DNA of 6,399 nucleotides from Rikenellaceae bacterium (GCA_900769885.1 CAAGIG010000068.1:1-6399); one strand, 5' to 3'. Positions 1-5,806 are shown, counted from the stretch's first letter. Notes: a model not told the origin generated them from the sequence alone. A program made the numbers and translations.

Positions 1-1
1 A

Positions 2-310
2 AATGGCAATTATGGTGTTTTGCTGATTAGTCAGGGTGGTGAAGGTATGTTCACGAACGAGAATGGTTATGAGGGTAAGGCTTGGTTTGTTGCTCCTTCT
101 ACTGTTGATGGTTATAGTGATGCTCAACAGTCTCGTAGATATTGGGATATTGAACTTGATGGCCAGGGTTCGGCTGTGCTTCGCAATAAGTATGACAGGG
201 GTGTTGGTATGTTTCCTTGTTATAAGTATTGTACTTCTCACCAATATTTTACTCTTTGTTTTGAGGGTGGCGAAGATAAGGCCGATATTACCTTGTTGAA
301 ATTAAATTAG
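2..310 (+). CDS. C-terminal fragment of a probable exported protein, cut by the window edge
   Basis: The frame is open from base 2 to the TAA-free edge and ends at the TAG at 308-310, leaving 102 residues of an incomplete protein. The visible part is rich in Gly, Tyr, Asn and aromatic residues and looks like a beta-rich extracellular domain. The pattern near the end (a Trp-x-Ile-x-Leu-Asp-Gly-x-Gly-Ser stretch, then Leu-Arg-Asn-Lys, Pro-Cys-Tyr-Lys-Tyr, and a closing Ile-Thr-Leu-Leu-Lys-Leu-Asn) recalls the C-terminal domain of many large Bacteroidales surface lipoproteins, whose last strand often reads like 'CYKSG...IYLYK'. That family resemblance is from memory and is inference. There are only two cysteines. 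No signal peptide can be judged because the N-terminus is missing. A TTG at 20-22 could be taken as a start, but the frame stays open upstream of it, so truncation is more likely. The gene is followed by its own terminator. Confidence 0.7.
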   Translation, partial: NGNYGVLLISQGGEGMFTNENGYEGKAWFVAPSTVDGYSDAQQSRRYWDIELDGQGSAVLRNKYDRGVGMFPCYKYCTSHQYFTLCFEGGEDKADITLLKLN

Positions 311-346
311 ATTGTTTGCTTACAATATAAAAGAGTCTAAATAATT

Positions 347-386
347 AAAGGGCATCTGAAGTTGTTTCGGGTGTCCTTTTTCTTTT
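347..386 (+). terminator. Rho-independent terminator after the first gene
   Basis: The arms AAGGGCATC (348-356) and GGTGTCCTT (370-378) pair over nine positions, two of them G-U, with a 13-base loop. A T-rich tract (377-386, TTTTTCTTTT) follows. It lies 37 bases after the stop codon of the gene ending at 310, on the same strand. Confidence 0.8.
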
Positions 387-407
387 GTTCGATTAACTAT
401 TTGCGTT

Positions 408-482
408 GGCCATTTGGGCGCCACTCGGAATTGGTGATCACTAAACACTTCGCTTAAGCGTTCGCACTCAATTCCGGATGGC
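408..482. repeat. Palindrome-rich element with nested inverted repeats, possible interspersed repeat
   Basis: The outer arms GCCAT (409-413) and ATGGC (478-482) flank a perfect 8-base inverted repeat, CGGAATTG (426-433) with CAATTCCG (469-476). Inside lie two perfect palindromes, GTGATCAC (434-441) and CGCTTAAGCG (451-460). GGCGCC (417-422) is a third, between the two left arms. Such density in 75 bases of non-coding DNA is unlikely to be accidental. It has no T tract after either arm, so it is not a simple terminator. Interspersed palindromic elements are common between convergent bacterial genes, and a repeat family is my best reading, but copy number cannot be seen from one window. Confidence 0.55.
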
Positions 483-663
483 TTTTGGTATGGTCTTTTC
501 TATAGTCGTAGTTTTAGGTATTGTTATTTTGGATGTTGTGTTTGGCTACGGTGAAGGGCTTGTATGTATCTAGTAGTATGGAATTCTGCTTCTTCGGGTA
601 CGAAAATCGGGGCAGAATGTGGATGAGTATGATGTCGTTGTCTGGTTGTTGCTGGGATTGATG

Positions 664-699
664 CAAATAGAAAGAGCTCGATGTGGTATATCGAGCTCT
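664..699 (-). terminator. Terminator for the minus-strand lipoprotein gene
   Basis: AGAGCTCGAT (673-682) and ATCGAGCTCT (690-699) form a perfect 10-base-pair stem with a 7-base loop. Read on the minus strand the stem is followed by TTCTATTTG, a weak T tract. It begins 23 bases beyond the stop codon at 723, the expected place for a terminator. On the plus strand it is followed by GTTCTTTT, so it might work in both directions. Confidence 0.75.
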
Positions 700-722
700 G
701 TTCTTTTATGGTTTTGTGTTGG

Positions 723-2003
723 TTATTTTGCTGAGGTTTGGTCGATTGTGAATCTGACTCCTCCGCTGAATGAACCGCTGATTCTGTTGTCTTTGTCGTC
801 TTTGCAATCAAATGTGAATGTGTAGGTTGTGCCTGATTTTGTGATTGATACAGAACCGTCTCTGAATGGTGCTCTGTAGAAGTTGTCCAAGATACCACCT
901 TCGCAACGTGAGATCCAAGAGTATAGAGGGAATCCGTTTTGTTGTTCTCCGCCAAGGAATTTGCCGATTACATCATCTGAAGGGAATTCGTAGATTTCGT
1001 AATCTCCAAGGAATGCATCTTGAGTCATTCCATATTCAGATCTTTCAACCATTACTTCGAATTGGATGTATTCTCCGCTGTATCCGCTTTCGTGCTCAAT
1101 CATATTCATTAGCCATACGTCGCATCCAAGTCCATAGAAGTCACCTCTATAGTAAATGTCCATAGCGCCTCCGGTAATGTTTACTGTGTGGTCACTGTTA
1201 AAGGTGCTGTAGATTTCATTAGGATTGTCGGTAGGATAACCGGGCTCCATTGGACCTGAGTAGGTTACATAGTGTACAATGCCATTTTGCAGGGTTAGCA
1301 ATGCTTCGATTCTGCCATCTCTAACAACCACTTGACCTGATGAGAAAGGAATTTGTTCCACTTCATCACCGCTTGCATCCAAAAGGACGCTGAATTCTGC
1401 AGAGATTGTACCTGCTTCTCCGGTATTATTGTGGTCCAATTCATAAACTCCTTCAGGAAGGGTAGGGTCAATGAATCCTGTTTGGTCTGAATAAAGGTCC
1501 AATCTGTAGTATACTTTACCATATTCCCAGCCACTTTCGTATTGAACACCATCTTCTGAAAGGATGATGAAATAGTTGTAAGCGGTAGCTCCTTGACGGC
1601 CATAATATGTACTGTTGAATGCTTTTGCTTCAAAATGAACATCAAAATCGGGAAGATTTCCTTTCTGTGTGATGTTGATATCGTGACTTTGGTCCATATA
1701 AGTCACTGTGATGGTAGATGTGCGCTCAACAGGATCAAGGTTTGGTTCAACATTGAAAACGATGCTGTCAACTACTGATATGTTTGTTACCCAGTCTGAT
1801 TCGCAAGAGTATTGAACTTGTTCTCCTTCTACAGGGTATTGTACTGTGTATCTTACAGAACCAACACCGCCTTCTGCAGGGAAGTTCAAATTATACTTTG
1901 AAACCAATTTAAAAATAGGATCCTGTTTAGGAGTTTCGTTTGATTTTGTACAAGAAACCAGGCCAAGTACAAAAACCAATGACAATAAAAGTGCTTTTTT
2001 CAT
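723..2003 (-). CDS. Surface or periplasmic lipoprotein with an N-terminal BACON domain and two further beta domains
   Basis: The 426-residue protein starts with a lipoprotein signal: MKK, a hydrophobic stretch (residues 4-16) and a lipobox Leu-Val-Ser-Cys with Cys18 as the predicted lipidated residue. Residues about 39-115 match the BACON pattern (Bacteroidetes-associated carbohydrate-binding often N-terminal): FPAEGG near the start, the SDWV core at 69-72, then VERTSTITVTY and a closing INITQKG. BACON domains usually sit beside glycan- or protein-degrading modules and may act as spacers or mucin-binding units. Residues about 118-252 and 272-420 look like two diverged copies of one beta domain (each has a beta strand, a Leu/Gly-x-Tyr-Glu motif and a Ser-Gly or Asp-Gly-x-Val turn). 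I do not recognise a catalytic motif. The sequence after Cys18 (TKSNE) is not a clear surface-export signal, so which face of the outer membrane it occupies is open. It is monocistronic, with its own promoter and terminator. Confidence 0.85.
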   Translation of the reverse strand: MKKALLLSLVFVLGLVSCTKSNETPKQDPIFKLVSKYNLNFPAEGGVGSVRYTVQYPVEGEQVQYSCESDWVTNISVVDSIVFNVEPNLDPVERTSTITVTYMDQSHDINITQKGNLPDFDVHFEAKAFNSTYYGRQGATAYNYFIILSEDGVQYESGWEYGKVYYRLDLYSDQTGFIDPTLPEGVYELDHNNTGEAGTISAEFSVLLDASGDEVEQIPFSSGQVVVRDGRIEALLTLQNGIVHYVTYSGPMEPGYPTDNPNEIYSTFNSDHTVNITGGAMDIYYRGDFYGLGCDVWLMNMIEHESGYSGEYIQFEVMVERSEYGMTQDAFLGDYEIYEFPSDDVIGKFLGGEQQNGFPLYSWISRCEGGILDNFYRAPFRDGSVSITKSGTTYTFTFDCKDDKDNRISGSFSGGVRFTIDQTSAK

Positions 2004-2047
2004 TTTGTATTGATAGTATTAAATTATTTTAATCGTTCTACGACCGG

Positions 2048-2055
2048 CAAAGATA
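2048..2055 (-). promoter_or_regulatory. Candidate -7 box for the BACON lipoprotein gene
   Basis: On the minus strand this reads TATCTTTG, a full match to the Bacteroides -7 consensus TAnnTTTG. It is 44 bases upstream of the ATG at 2003, giving a leader of roughly 35-40 bases. No good TTTG -33 element lies 19-21 bases further upstream, so the call rests on the -7 box and its position. Confidence 0.5.
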
Positions 2056-2074
2056 ATAATTTACCTAATAAATA

Positions 2075-2082
2075 TATCTTTG
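2075..2082 (+). promoter_or_regulatory. Possible second, plus-strand -7 box facing the other way
   Basis: TATCTTTG on the plus strand is an exact -7 match and is the mirror image of the box at 2048-2055, with 19 bases between them. No TTTG is found at the expected -33 position. It would give the patatin gene a leader of over 200 bases, so it is weaker than the promoter at 2238-2269. Confidence 0.25.
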
Positions 2083-2237
2083 TCTACTACAAAAAAGATT
2101 ATATTTCTTTGTCTGTTGACTGGATTCAAATTTCCTCAATATGTGTAGTGGTGTGTAAATTAGTGAGTGTAACAAAGATGTTTGGAAAATAATCAGATTG
2201 CAAATATTCTATTTAAATCAATCCTCCCTGATTAAGG

Positions 2238-2269
2238 TTTGCTTCTCTATCAAAATCTCTGTAATTTTG
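2238..2269 (+). promoter_or_regulatory. Bacteroides-type promoter for the patatin operon
   Basis: TTTG (2238-2241) and TAATTTTG (2262-2269) are separated by 20 bases, matching both elements and the spacing of the Bacteroides housekeeping consensus. Transcription would start near 2275-2277, about 20 bases before the ATG at 2297. This settles the start codon: an upstream in-frame ATG at 2198 lies before the promoter and would not be on the transcript. Confidence 0.7.
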
Positions 2270-2296
2270 CTAAATCCACGAACTTGTTTTACAAAT

Positions 2297-3148
2297 ATGT
2301 CAGAAAAGATTTACAAAATTAATGAGCGTTCGGCATTAGTTCTCGAAGGCGGAGGAATGAGGGGCGTTTTTACCAGTGGAGTGCTTGATAATCTGATGGA
2401 TAGGGGAATTCGTTTTCCTTATACCATTGGTGTGAGTGCAGGAGCTTGTAATGGTTTGTCTTACATTTCCAATCAGAAAGGTAGGGCGAAATTCAGCAAT
2501 ATAGATTTGTTGGCAAAGTACAAATATATTGGATTAAGGCATTTTCTGACAAAACGGAATATTATGGATTTTGATTTGCTTTTCCATAAGTTTCCGCAAG
2601 AGATAATCCCTTATGACTATGATTTTTTGGCAAATTGCCCTGAACATTTTGAAATGGTAACGACGGTCTGCAGTAACGGAACTGCTTGTTATCTTGAGGA
2701 AAAGAAGAATCCTGACAGGGTGATTGATATTGTCAAAGCTTCCAGCAGTCTCCCTTTTGTTTGTCCCAAAAGTTGTGTGGATGGTGTGCCGATGCTCGAT
2801 GGGGGTATTGCCGATTCAATTCCTGTCAAAAGGGCAATTAACTTGGGTTATGACAATGTTGTTGTGGTTCTTACACGCAATAAGGGGTATCGCAAACCGA
2901 ACAGGAAAAGCAAAATTCCACCATTTGTTTATTCAAAGTATCCTGCTCTGAGAGAGGCTATTGCAATGAGGAATATACGATACAATGAGCAACTTGATTA
3001 TATTGAGAGCCTTGAGGAACAAGGCAAGATAATCGTAATCAGACCTATAGAGCCAATTGTCGTAGACAGGCTTGAAAGGAATATTGCCAAACTTACGGAT
3101 CTTTATAATCAGGGGTATAAATGTGCTCAGGAGATTATTTTTGAATAA
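2297..3148 (+). CDS. Patatin-like phospholipase, YjjU-like
   Basis: A 283-residue predicted serine lipid acyl hydrolase. The patatin elements are all present: the glycine-rich oxyanion loop GGGMRG (residues 18-23), the nucleophile elbow GVSAG with Ser47 (45-49), and the dyad aspartate Asp168 in LDGG (167-170). Family knowledge says this Ser-Asp dyad hydrolyses acyl ester bonds of phospholipids or related lipids. The N-terminal order (SALVLEGGGMRGVFTSGVLD) and the C-terminal tail with YNEQLDYIESLEEQGKI (229-245) are like E. coli YjjU. No signal peptide or membrane helix is seen, so a cytoplasmic or inner-membrane-associated location is likely. The frame extends 33 codons upstream to 2198, but that extension lacks family similarity and spans the promoter, so Met at 2297 is chosen. 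It is the first gene of a probable three-gene operon. The natural substrate is unknown. Confidence 0.92.
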   Translation: MSEKIYKINERSALVLEGGGMRGVFTSGVLDNLMDRGIRFPYTIGVSAGACNGLSYISNQKGRAKFSNIDLLAKYKYIGLRHFLTKRNIMDFDLLFHKFPQEIIPYDYDFLANCPEHFEMVTTVCSNGTACYLEEKKNPDRVIDIVKASSSLPFVCPKSCVDGVPMLDGGIADSIPVKRAINLGYDNVVVVLTRNKGYRKPNRKSKIPPFVYSKYPALREAIAMRNIRYNEQLDYIESLEEQGKIIVIRPIEPIVVDRLERNIAKLTDLYNQGYKCAQEIIFE

Positions 3149-3210
3149 TGTTCAAGATATTGGTCACACATTAATTTGAAATGCAGTAATAGTATTAAAT
3201 CTATTAACTT

Positions 3211-3603
3211 ATGAAGCAGTTTTTTATATTTTTTCTCGGTTTGATAGCCGGTGTTGCCCTCTCCATTGGTGGTGCTTATTTGTACTCAAACTCACAAGAA
3301 GATACCGACAAAGTTGTCTATTTTGATAAACCAGGCAAAGTGATTGATGCCCAAAATGGTTTTATGGTTATTCAAGCTGTGGATGAAAATTCTGCCATTG
3401 TGGTTGAGAAAGACCTCTCTACAATCTTTGGATTAGGGGTTACTGCTCTGTTAGTGCAAGATAATGCCTATTTCTATGATAATCAGGAAATTGAGATTGG
3501 CAAGAAACAGCAATTTCGCCAGGTAGGTGTGTATATATATATGACAACGGAGGGAGAGCAGAAGACTATTCCTGTAATAAAGATTTTCAATAAAAATAAG
3601 TAA
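3211..3603 (+). CDS. Small hypothetical protein with an N-terminal membrane anchor
   Basis: The 130-residue protein begins MKQFF and has one hydrophobic segment (residues about 3-25, rich in Phe, Leu, Gly and Ala) with no lipobox cysteine and no clear signal peptidase I site, so it is probably an uncleaved anchor. The remaining hundred residues are a soluble beta-rich domain: alternating hydrophobic strands such as GFMVIQAVDE and SAIVVEKD, then a Tyr-rich stretch with VGVYIYMT. There are no cysteines and no catalytic motif that I recognise. Short Bacteroidales proteins of this general pattern exist as unnamed families. It lies 62 bases after the patatin gene with no terminator between, and five bases before the LRR gene, so cotranscription with both is likely. 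A role in anchoring or assisting either neighbour is only inference. Confidence 0.8.
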   Translation: MKQFFIFFLGLIAGVALSIGGAYLYSNSQEDTDKVVYFDKPGKVIDAQNGFMVIQAVDENSAIVVEKDLSTIFGLGVTALLVQDNAYFYDNQEIEIGKKQQFRQVGVYIYMTTEGEQKTIPVIKIFNKNK

Positions 3604-3608
3604 ACATT

Positions 3609-4661
3609 ATGCAGGGGCAACCATTTAATGAAATAAGGTATCGTTCTGCCGATGGCAAACCAATCAATGTGGATTCAAATGCTTTTGATACTATGTTGAT
3701 TTCCAATGAGTTAGAGGGAAATGTGGGGGTTTTGAGGTTTGAAAAGGATGTTACAATAGTTGGGGAGTGGGCTTTTGGATATTGTACAAATCTGGTGGAG
3801 ATTTTCCTTCCAGAGAGTATCACAAATATAAAATGGTGCGCTTTTTATGGATGTCGTGCATTGAAGGAAATCGATATTCCTCAAAGTGTGACGACTTTTG
3901 GTCGCAGGGTGTTTTGCGGCTGTGATTCATTGCGAAAGTTTACAGGGAATTTTGCATCAGATGACGGTCTGGCACTTATATATAAAGGTGCAATGGTCTC
4001 TTTTGCTTATGGTGCTGATATAAAGGAATATAATGTTCCTTCTGGGGTGACATCAATCATTAATTGGGCCTTTATGAATTGTAAAAACCTTGAAGTTATT
4101 GTTGTTCCCGATTCATTGAATTCGGTGGGGGCGTGGGCTTTTGAAGGATGTTCCTCATTGCGTGGTTTTAAAAAGAATCTTTGCTGTTCTTCTGATTTGT
4201 ATTTTGACAAATATTTGATAATCAACAATGTACTTTGTTTTGCGGCTCCTGCTGAAATCGGGGAGAATCTTTTAGTGACAGGTGTTGCTCAAATAGCAAA
4301 AAGGGCATTTTCGGAATGTGGCAGATTAAAGAAGGTAGAGATTGGTGGAGATGTTGGTCAAATTGGGGATTATGCCTTTTATGGCTGTATATCGCTAGAG
4401 GAGATTATGATAGATGACAGCATCAAAGTTGTCGGAGCCAATGCATTTGGTCAATCTCCATCACTCAAAAAAGTATATTGCTTAAGGGCAGATCCTCCTA
4501 AGGGACAAATCGATCCTCATTCAAAGGAGTGGAATGCCTTTGATAAAGATAACCACTCTTTGGAAATTTTTATCCCAAAGGGTTCAAAGGAACTTTATGA
4601 AAGTGCCCCTGGCTGGAACGAGTATATCGGACGATTTAAATTTTTGTCTGAAAATCAGTAG
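3609..4661 (+). CDS. BspA-type leucine-rich repeat protein without a signal peptide
   Basis: A 350-residue protein built of BspA-like (LRR_5) repeats. I count about eight units from residue 48 to 292, each with the pattern V-t-x-I-x-x-x-A-F-x-x-C-x-x-L-x-x-I-x-I-P-x-S, for example GEWAFGYCTNLVEIFLPES (52-70). Two longer islands interrupt the array, at about 112-143 and 186-224. Residues 1-47 form the N-terminal cap (IRYRSADGKPIN) and 293-345 the C-terminal cap, with FIPKGSKELYESAPGW (321-336). This cap-repeat-island order is standard for Bacteroidales BspA-like proteins. Such repeats bind proteins and in secreted members take part in adhesion. Here the N-terminus (MQGQPFNEIRY) has no hydrophobic segment, so the protein is probably cytoplasmic or is exported by another route. 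The start follows the preceding stop by five bases. The stop is one base from the stop of the convergent YgbA-family gene. Confidence 0.92.
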   Translation: MQGQPFNEIRYRSADGKPINVDSNAFDTMLISNELEGNVGVLRFEKDVTIVGEWAFGYCTNLVEIFLPESITNIKWCAFYGCRALKEIDIPQSVTTFGRRVFCGCDSLRKFTGNFASDDGLALIYKGAMVSFAYGADIKEYNVPSGVTSIINWAFMNCKNLEVIVVPDSLNSVGAWAFEGCSSLRGFKKNLCCSSDLYFDKYLIINNVLCFAAPAEIGENLLVTGVAQIAKRAFSECGRLKKVEIGGDVGQIGDYAFYGCISLEEIMIDDSIKVVGANAFGQSPSLKKVYCLRADPPKGQIDPHSKEWNAFDKDNHSLEIFIPKGSKELYESAPGWNEYIGRFKFLSENQ

Positions 4662-4662
4662 A

Positions 4663-4962
4663 TTATCCGAGCTCTTGCAAAAGATGCCTGATCGCTGCAA
4701 TTGGATGGTAAAAAATCATTTTTGGTCCTACTGTACGCATTATATATCGTATCTTTTCCCTTTTTTCACCGGGGTAGCAATGTGTCTTGCATTTTTTGCA
4801 AGTGGTCTTGTTATTGCCATATTTGCATCTGTCCAATTTTTTATGTGCAAACTCTATAAGTTCTTTACACTCAGGACAAAGAGATTCATTTTTCTCAATT
4901 TTACGGCAATAAATCTCAATCATCAGTCTGACTGTCTCTTTCTCTTGTTCAATTCTTGTCAT
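4663..4962 (-). CDS. ygbA: YgbA-family ('nitrous oxide-stimulated promoter') cysteine-rich protein
   Basis: A 99-residue protein matching the YgbA_NO family. Visible signatures are Cys-Pro-Glu-Cys (29-32), LDRC with Cys46, then Cys55-x2-Cys58-x3-Cys62 in CKKCKTHCY, followed by the family tail REKIRYIMRTVGPKM (68-82), HPIAAIRHL (86-94). The six or so cysteines suggest metal or Fe-S binding, which is inference. In E. coli ygbA belongs to the NsrR nitric-oxide-responsive regulon, but its biochemical activity is not established to my knowledge. Length is typical for the family. It lies 14 bases after the radical SAM gene on the same strand with no room for a separate promoter of full length, so cotranscription is probable. 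A nitrosative-stress role in this organism is suggested only by homology. Its stop is one base from the LRR gene stop. Confidence 0.9.
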   Translation of the reverse strand: MTRIEQEKETVRLMIEIYCRKIEKNESLCPECKELIEFAHKKLDRCKYGNNKTTCKKCKTHCYPGEKREKIRYIMRTVGPKMIFYHPIAAIRHLLQELG

Positions 4963-4976
4963 TCCATTAAAATATT

Positions 4977-5660
4977 TTAACCGACACCTAAGTCAGTGTT
5001 ACCCAATAGTATTTCAGCTTTCGGCTCATCTTTGAAGGTGGGATAAACCTCATCAATGAACCATTGCGCCAATTCTTCATCTCTTCGGACTTCCGTAGTA
5101 TTGTTGCAGAACAGATTTACACTGAAATATTCAAAATGTTCTTTTGCAATTTCAAGGTCTGTAAGAATTCTCTCTTTGGAATCCCCATCTGTGCAACAAA
5201 GGAGACACACTCCCTGAAAATATTTTGCAATTTCTTCAGGCGTAGTCTGTGGAGGTATCCCTTTCTTCCACCTTTTTCGCAATTGGGCAGAAAAACTTTC
5301 CACTCCGCATCTGAATTTCACTGTGGCGGGAGCAAACAATTCTGCAAAATCTCTCAATTGTTCCCGATACATATAATGCATTTCAAACCAAAGTGTGTGG
5401 ATCTTTTTTTCTTTTACAATCGTTTGAATATATGTAATGGTCTGACTGTCAAGTTCTAATCCTGAACCTGAGTTTATGATGTCCAAAACGCCGAATTCTC
5501 CTGTCACCTTGTCGAGAACCTCTTTGTTTATCTCAAACGGATTTTCAGAGGTATCGCTGTGATAATCGCAAAATGTACACTTTCCCCAGCGGCAACCCTC
5601 TCCCTGCAGCAGAATGAATTCTCTCGGGAATTTCTTCTCAATTAAGGAATATCTCTCCAT
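4977..5660 (-). CDS. Short radical SAM protein with a Cx4Cx2C cluster motif, function unknown
   Basis: A 227-residue protein with cysteines 23, 28 and 31 in GCRWGKCTFCDYH near the N-terminus, the place of the [4Fe-4S] cluster motif in radical SAM enzymes. The first gap is four residues (Cx4Cx2C) instead of the usual three. INSGSGLELD (62-71) is where the SAM-contacting GGE-like motif is expected, and KFRCGVESF (115-123) resembles a beta strand of the barrel. NLFCNNTTEVRRD (182-194) also looks conserved. At 227 residues it is short and has no SPASM or other auxiliary domain. The family is, in my memory, common in Bacteroidales under a generic radical SAM name, with no assigned reaction. It is cytoplasmic by sequence and is the first gene of a two-gene unit with the YgbA-family gene. 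The start at 5660 follows a good promoter by 19 bases, supporting it. Confidence 0.88.
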   Translation of the reverse strand: MERYSLIEKKFPREFILLQGEGCRWGKCTFCDYHSDTSENPFEINKEVLDKVTGEFGVLDIINSGSGLELDSQTITYIQTIVKEKKIHTLWFEMHYMYREQLRDFAELFAPATVKFRCGVESFSAQLRKRWKKGIPPQTTPEEIAKYFQGVCLLCCTDGDSKERILTDLEIAKEHFEYFSVNLFCNNTTEVRRDEELAQWFIDEVYPTFKDEPKAEILLGNTDLGVG

Positions 5661-5679
5661 TTAAAATTTCATTTTCTGA

Positions 5680-5710
5680 CAAATATAAAGTATCTGGCTT
5701 CAATACCAAT
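5680..5710 (-). promoter_or_regulatory. Promoter of the radical SAM / ygbA unit
   Basis: On the minus strand, ATTG (5707-5710, three of four -33 positions) and TATATTTG (5680-5687, full -7 match) are 19 bases apart. The -7 box ends 19 bases before the ATG at 5660, giving a leader of roughly a dozen bases. Confidence 0.6.
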
Positions 5711-5733
5711 TTTTTCCCTTTATAATTTTACGT

Positions 5734-5770
5734 TTTGGTACGTATCTCCATTTAAAAATGCTTATCTTTG
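5734..5770 (+). promoter_or_regulatory. Candidate promoter of the GH95 gene
   Basis: TATCTTTG (5763-5770) is a full -7 match on the plus strand, 36 bases before the ATG at 5807. A TTTG lies upstream at 5734-5737, but the spacer is 25 bases, longer than the usual 19-21, so the -33 assignment is doubtful. A suboptimal promoter would fit a regulated gene. Confidence 0.5.
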
Positions 5771-5794
5771 TTATTGTGATAACAGCATATATGC
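5770..5794. promoter_or_regulatory. Two small palindromes at the predicted transcription start of the GH95 gene
   Basis: GTTAT-N4-ATAAC (5770-5783) is a perfect inverted repeat immediately after the -7 box, and GCATATATGC (5785-5794) is a perfect 10-base palindrome just beyond. Both fall on or just after the predicted transcription start, a usual place for a repressor operator. No known operator consensus is matched. Confidence 0.3.
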
Positions 5795-5806
5795 AATAAC
5801 CGAATT

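Larger units (their letters stand above)
311..722. other. 412-base non-coding interval between two convergent genes
   Basis: This interval holds a plus-strand terminator (347-386), a palindrome-rich element (408-482) and a minus-strand terminator (664-699). The stretch 483-663 has short open frames on both strands, but none has recognisable motifs, a credible start or protein-like composition. I see no gene, tRNA or mobile-element end in it. Confidence 0.6.

Noticed and set aside
524..955. Minus-strand open frame of 143 codons overlapping the lipoprotein 3' end
   Set aside because: It lies in another frame of the lipoprotein gene and runs through the terminator hairpin; its His/Gln/Thr-rich sequence resembles no protein family.
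2010..2192. Possible 60-codon gene in the divergent intergenic region
   Set aside because: It spans the promoter boxes, has no recognisable motif and lacks a promoter of its own.
2297..3148. Patatin as the effector of a CBASS-like defence system
   Set aside because: Patatins are known CBASS effectors, but no cyclase, sensor or ancillary gene is nearby and this one resembles YjjU.
3171..3178. Separate promoter for the small membrane-anchored gene
   Set aside because: TTAATTTG has one mismatch to the -7 box, and the nearest TTTG is 27 bases upstream, too far; cotranscription is simpler.
3526..3543. Short TA run as a microsatellite of interest
   Set aside because: It is only about a dozen bases, inside a coding sequence, where it encodes a Val-Tyr-Ile-Tyr-Met strand.
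4534..4980. Plus-strand open frame of 148 codons with a hydrophobic stretch
   Set aside because: It is the antisense of the YgbA-family gene and overlaps the LRR end; the opposite strand has clear family motifs, so this is a shadow.
5064..5459. Plus-strand open frame of 131 codons
   Set aside because: It is antisense to the radical SAM gene and is Phe/Cys-rich in the way expected of a shadow frame.
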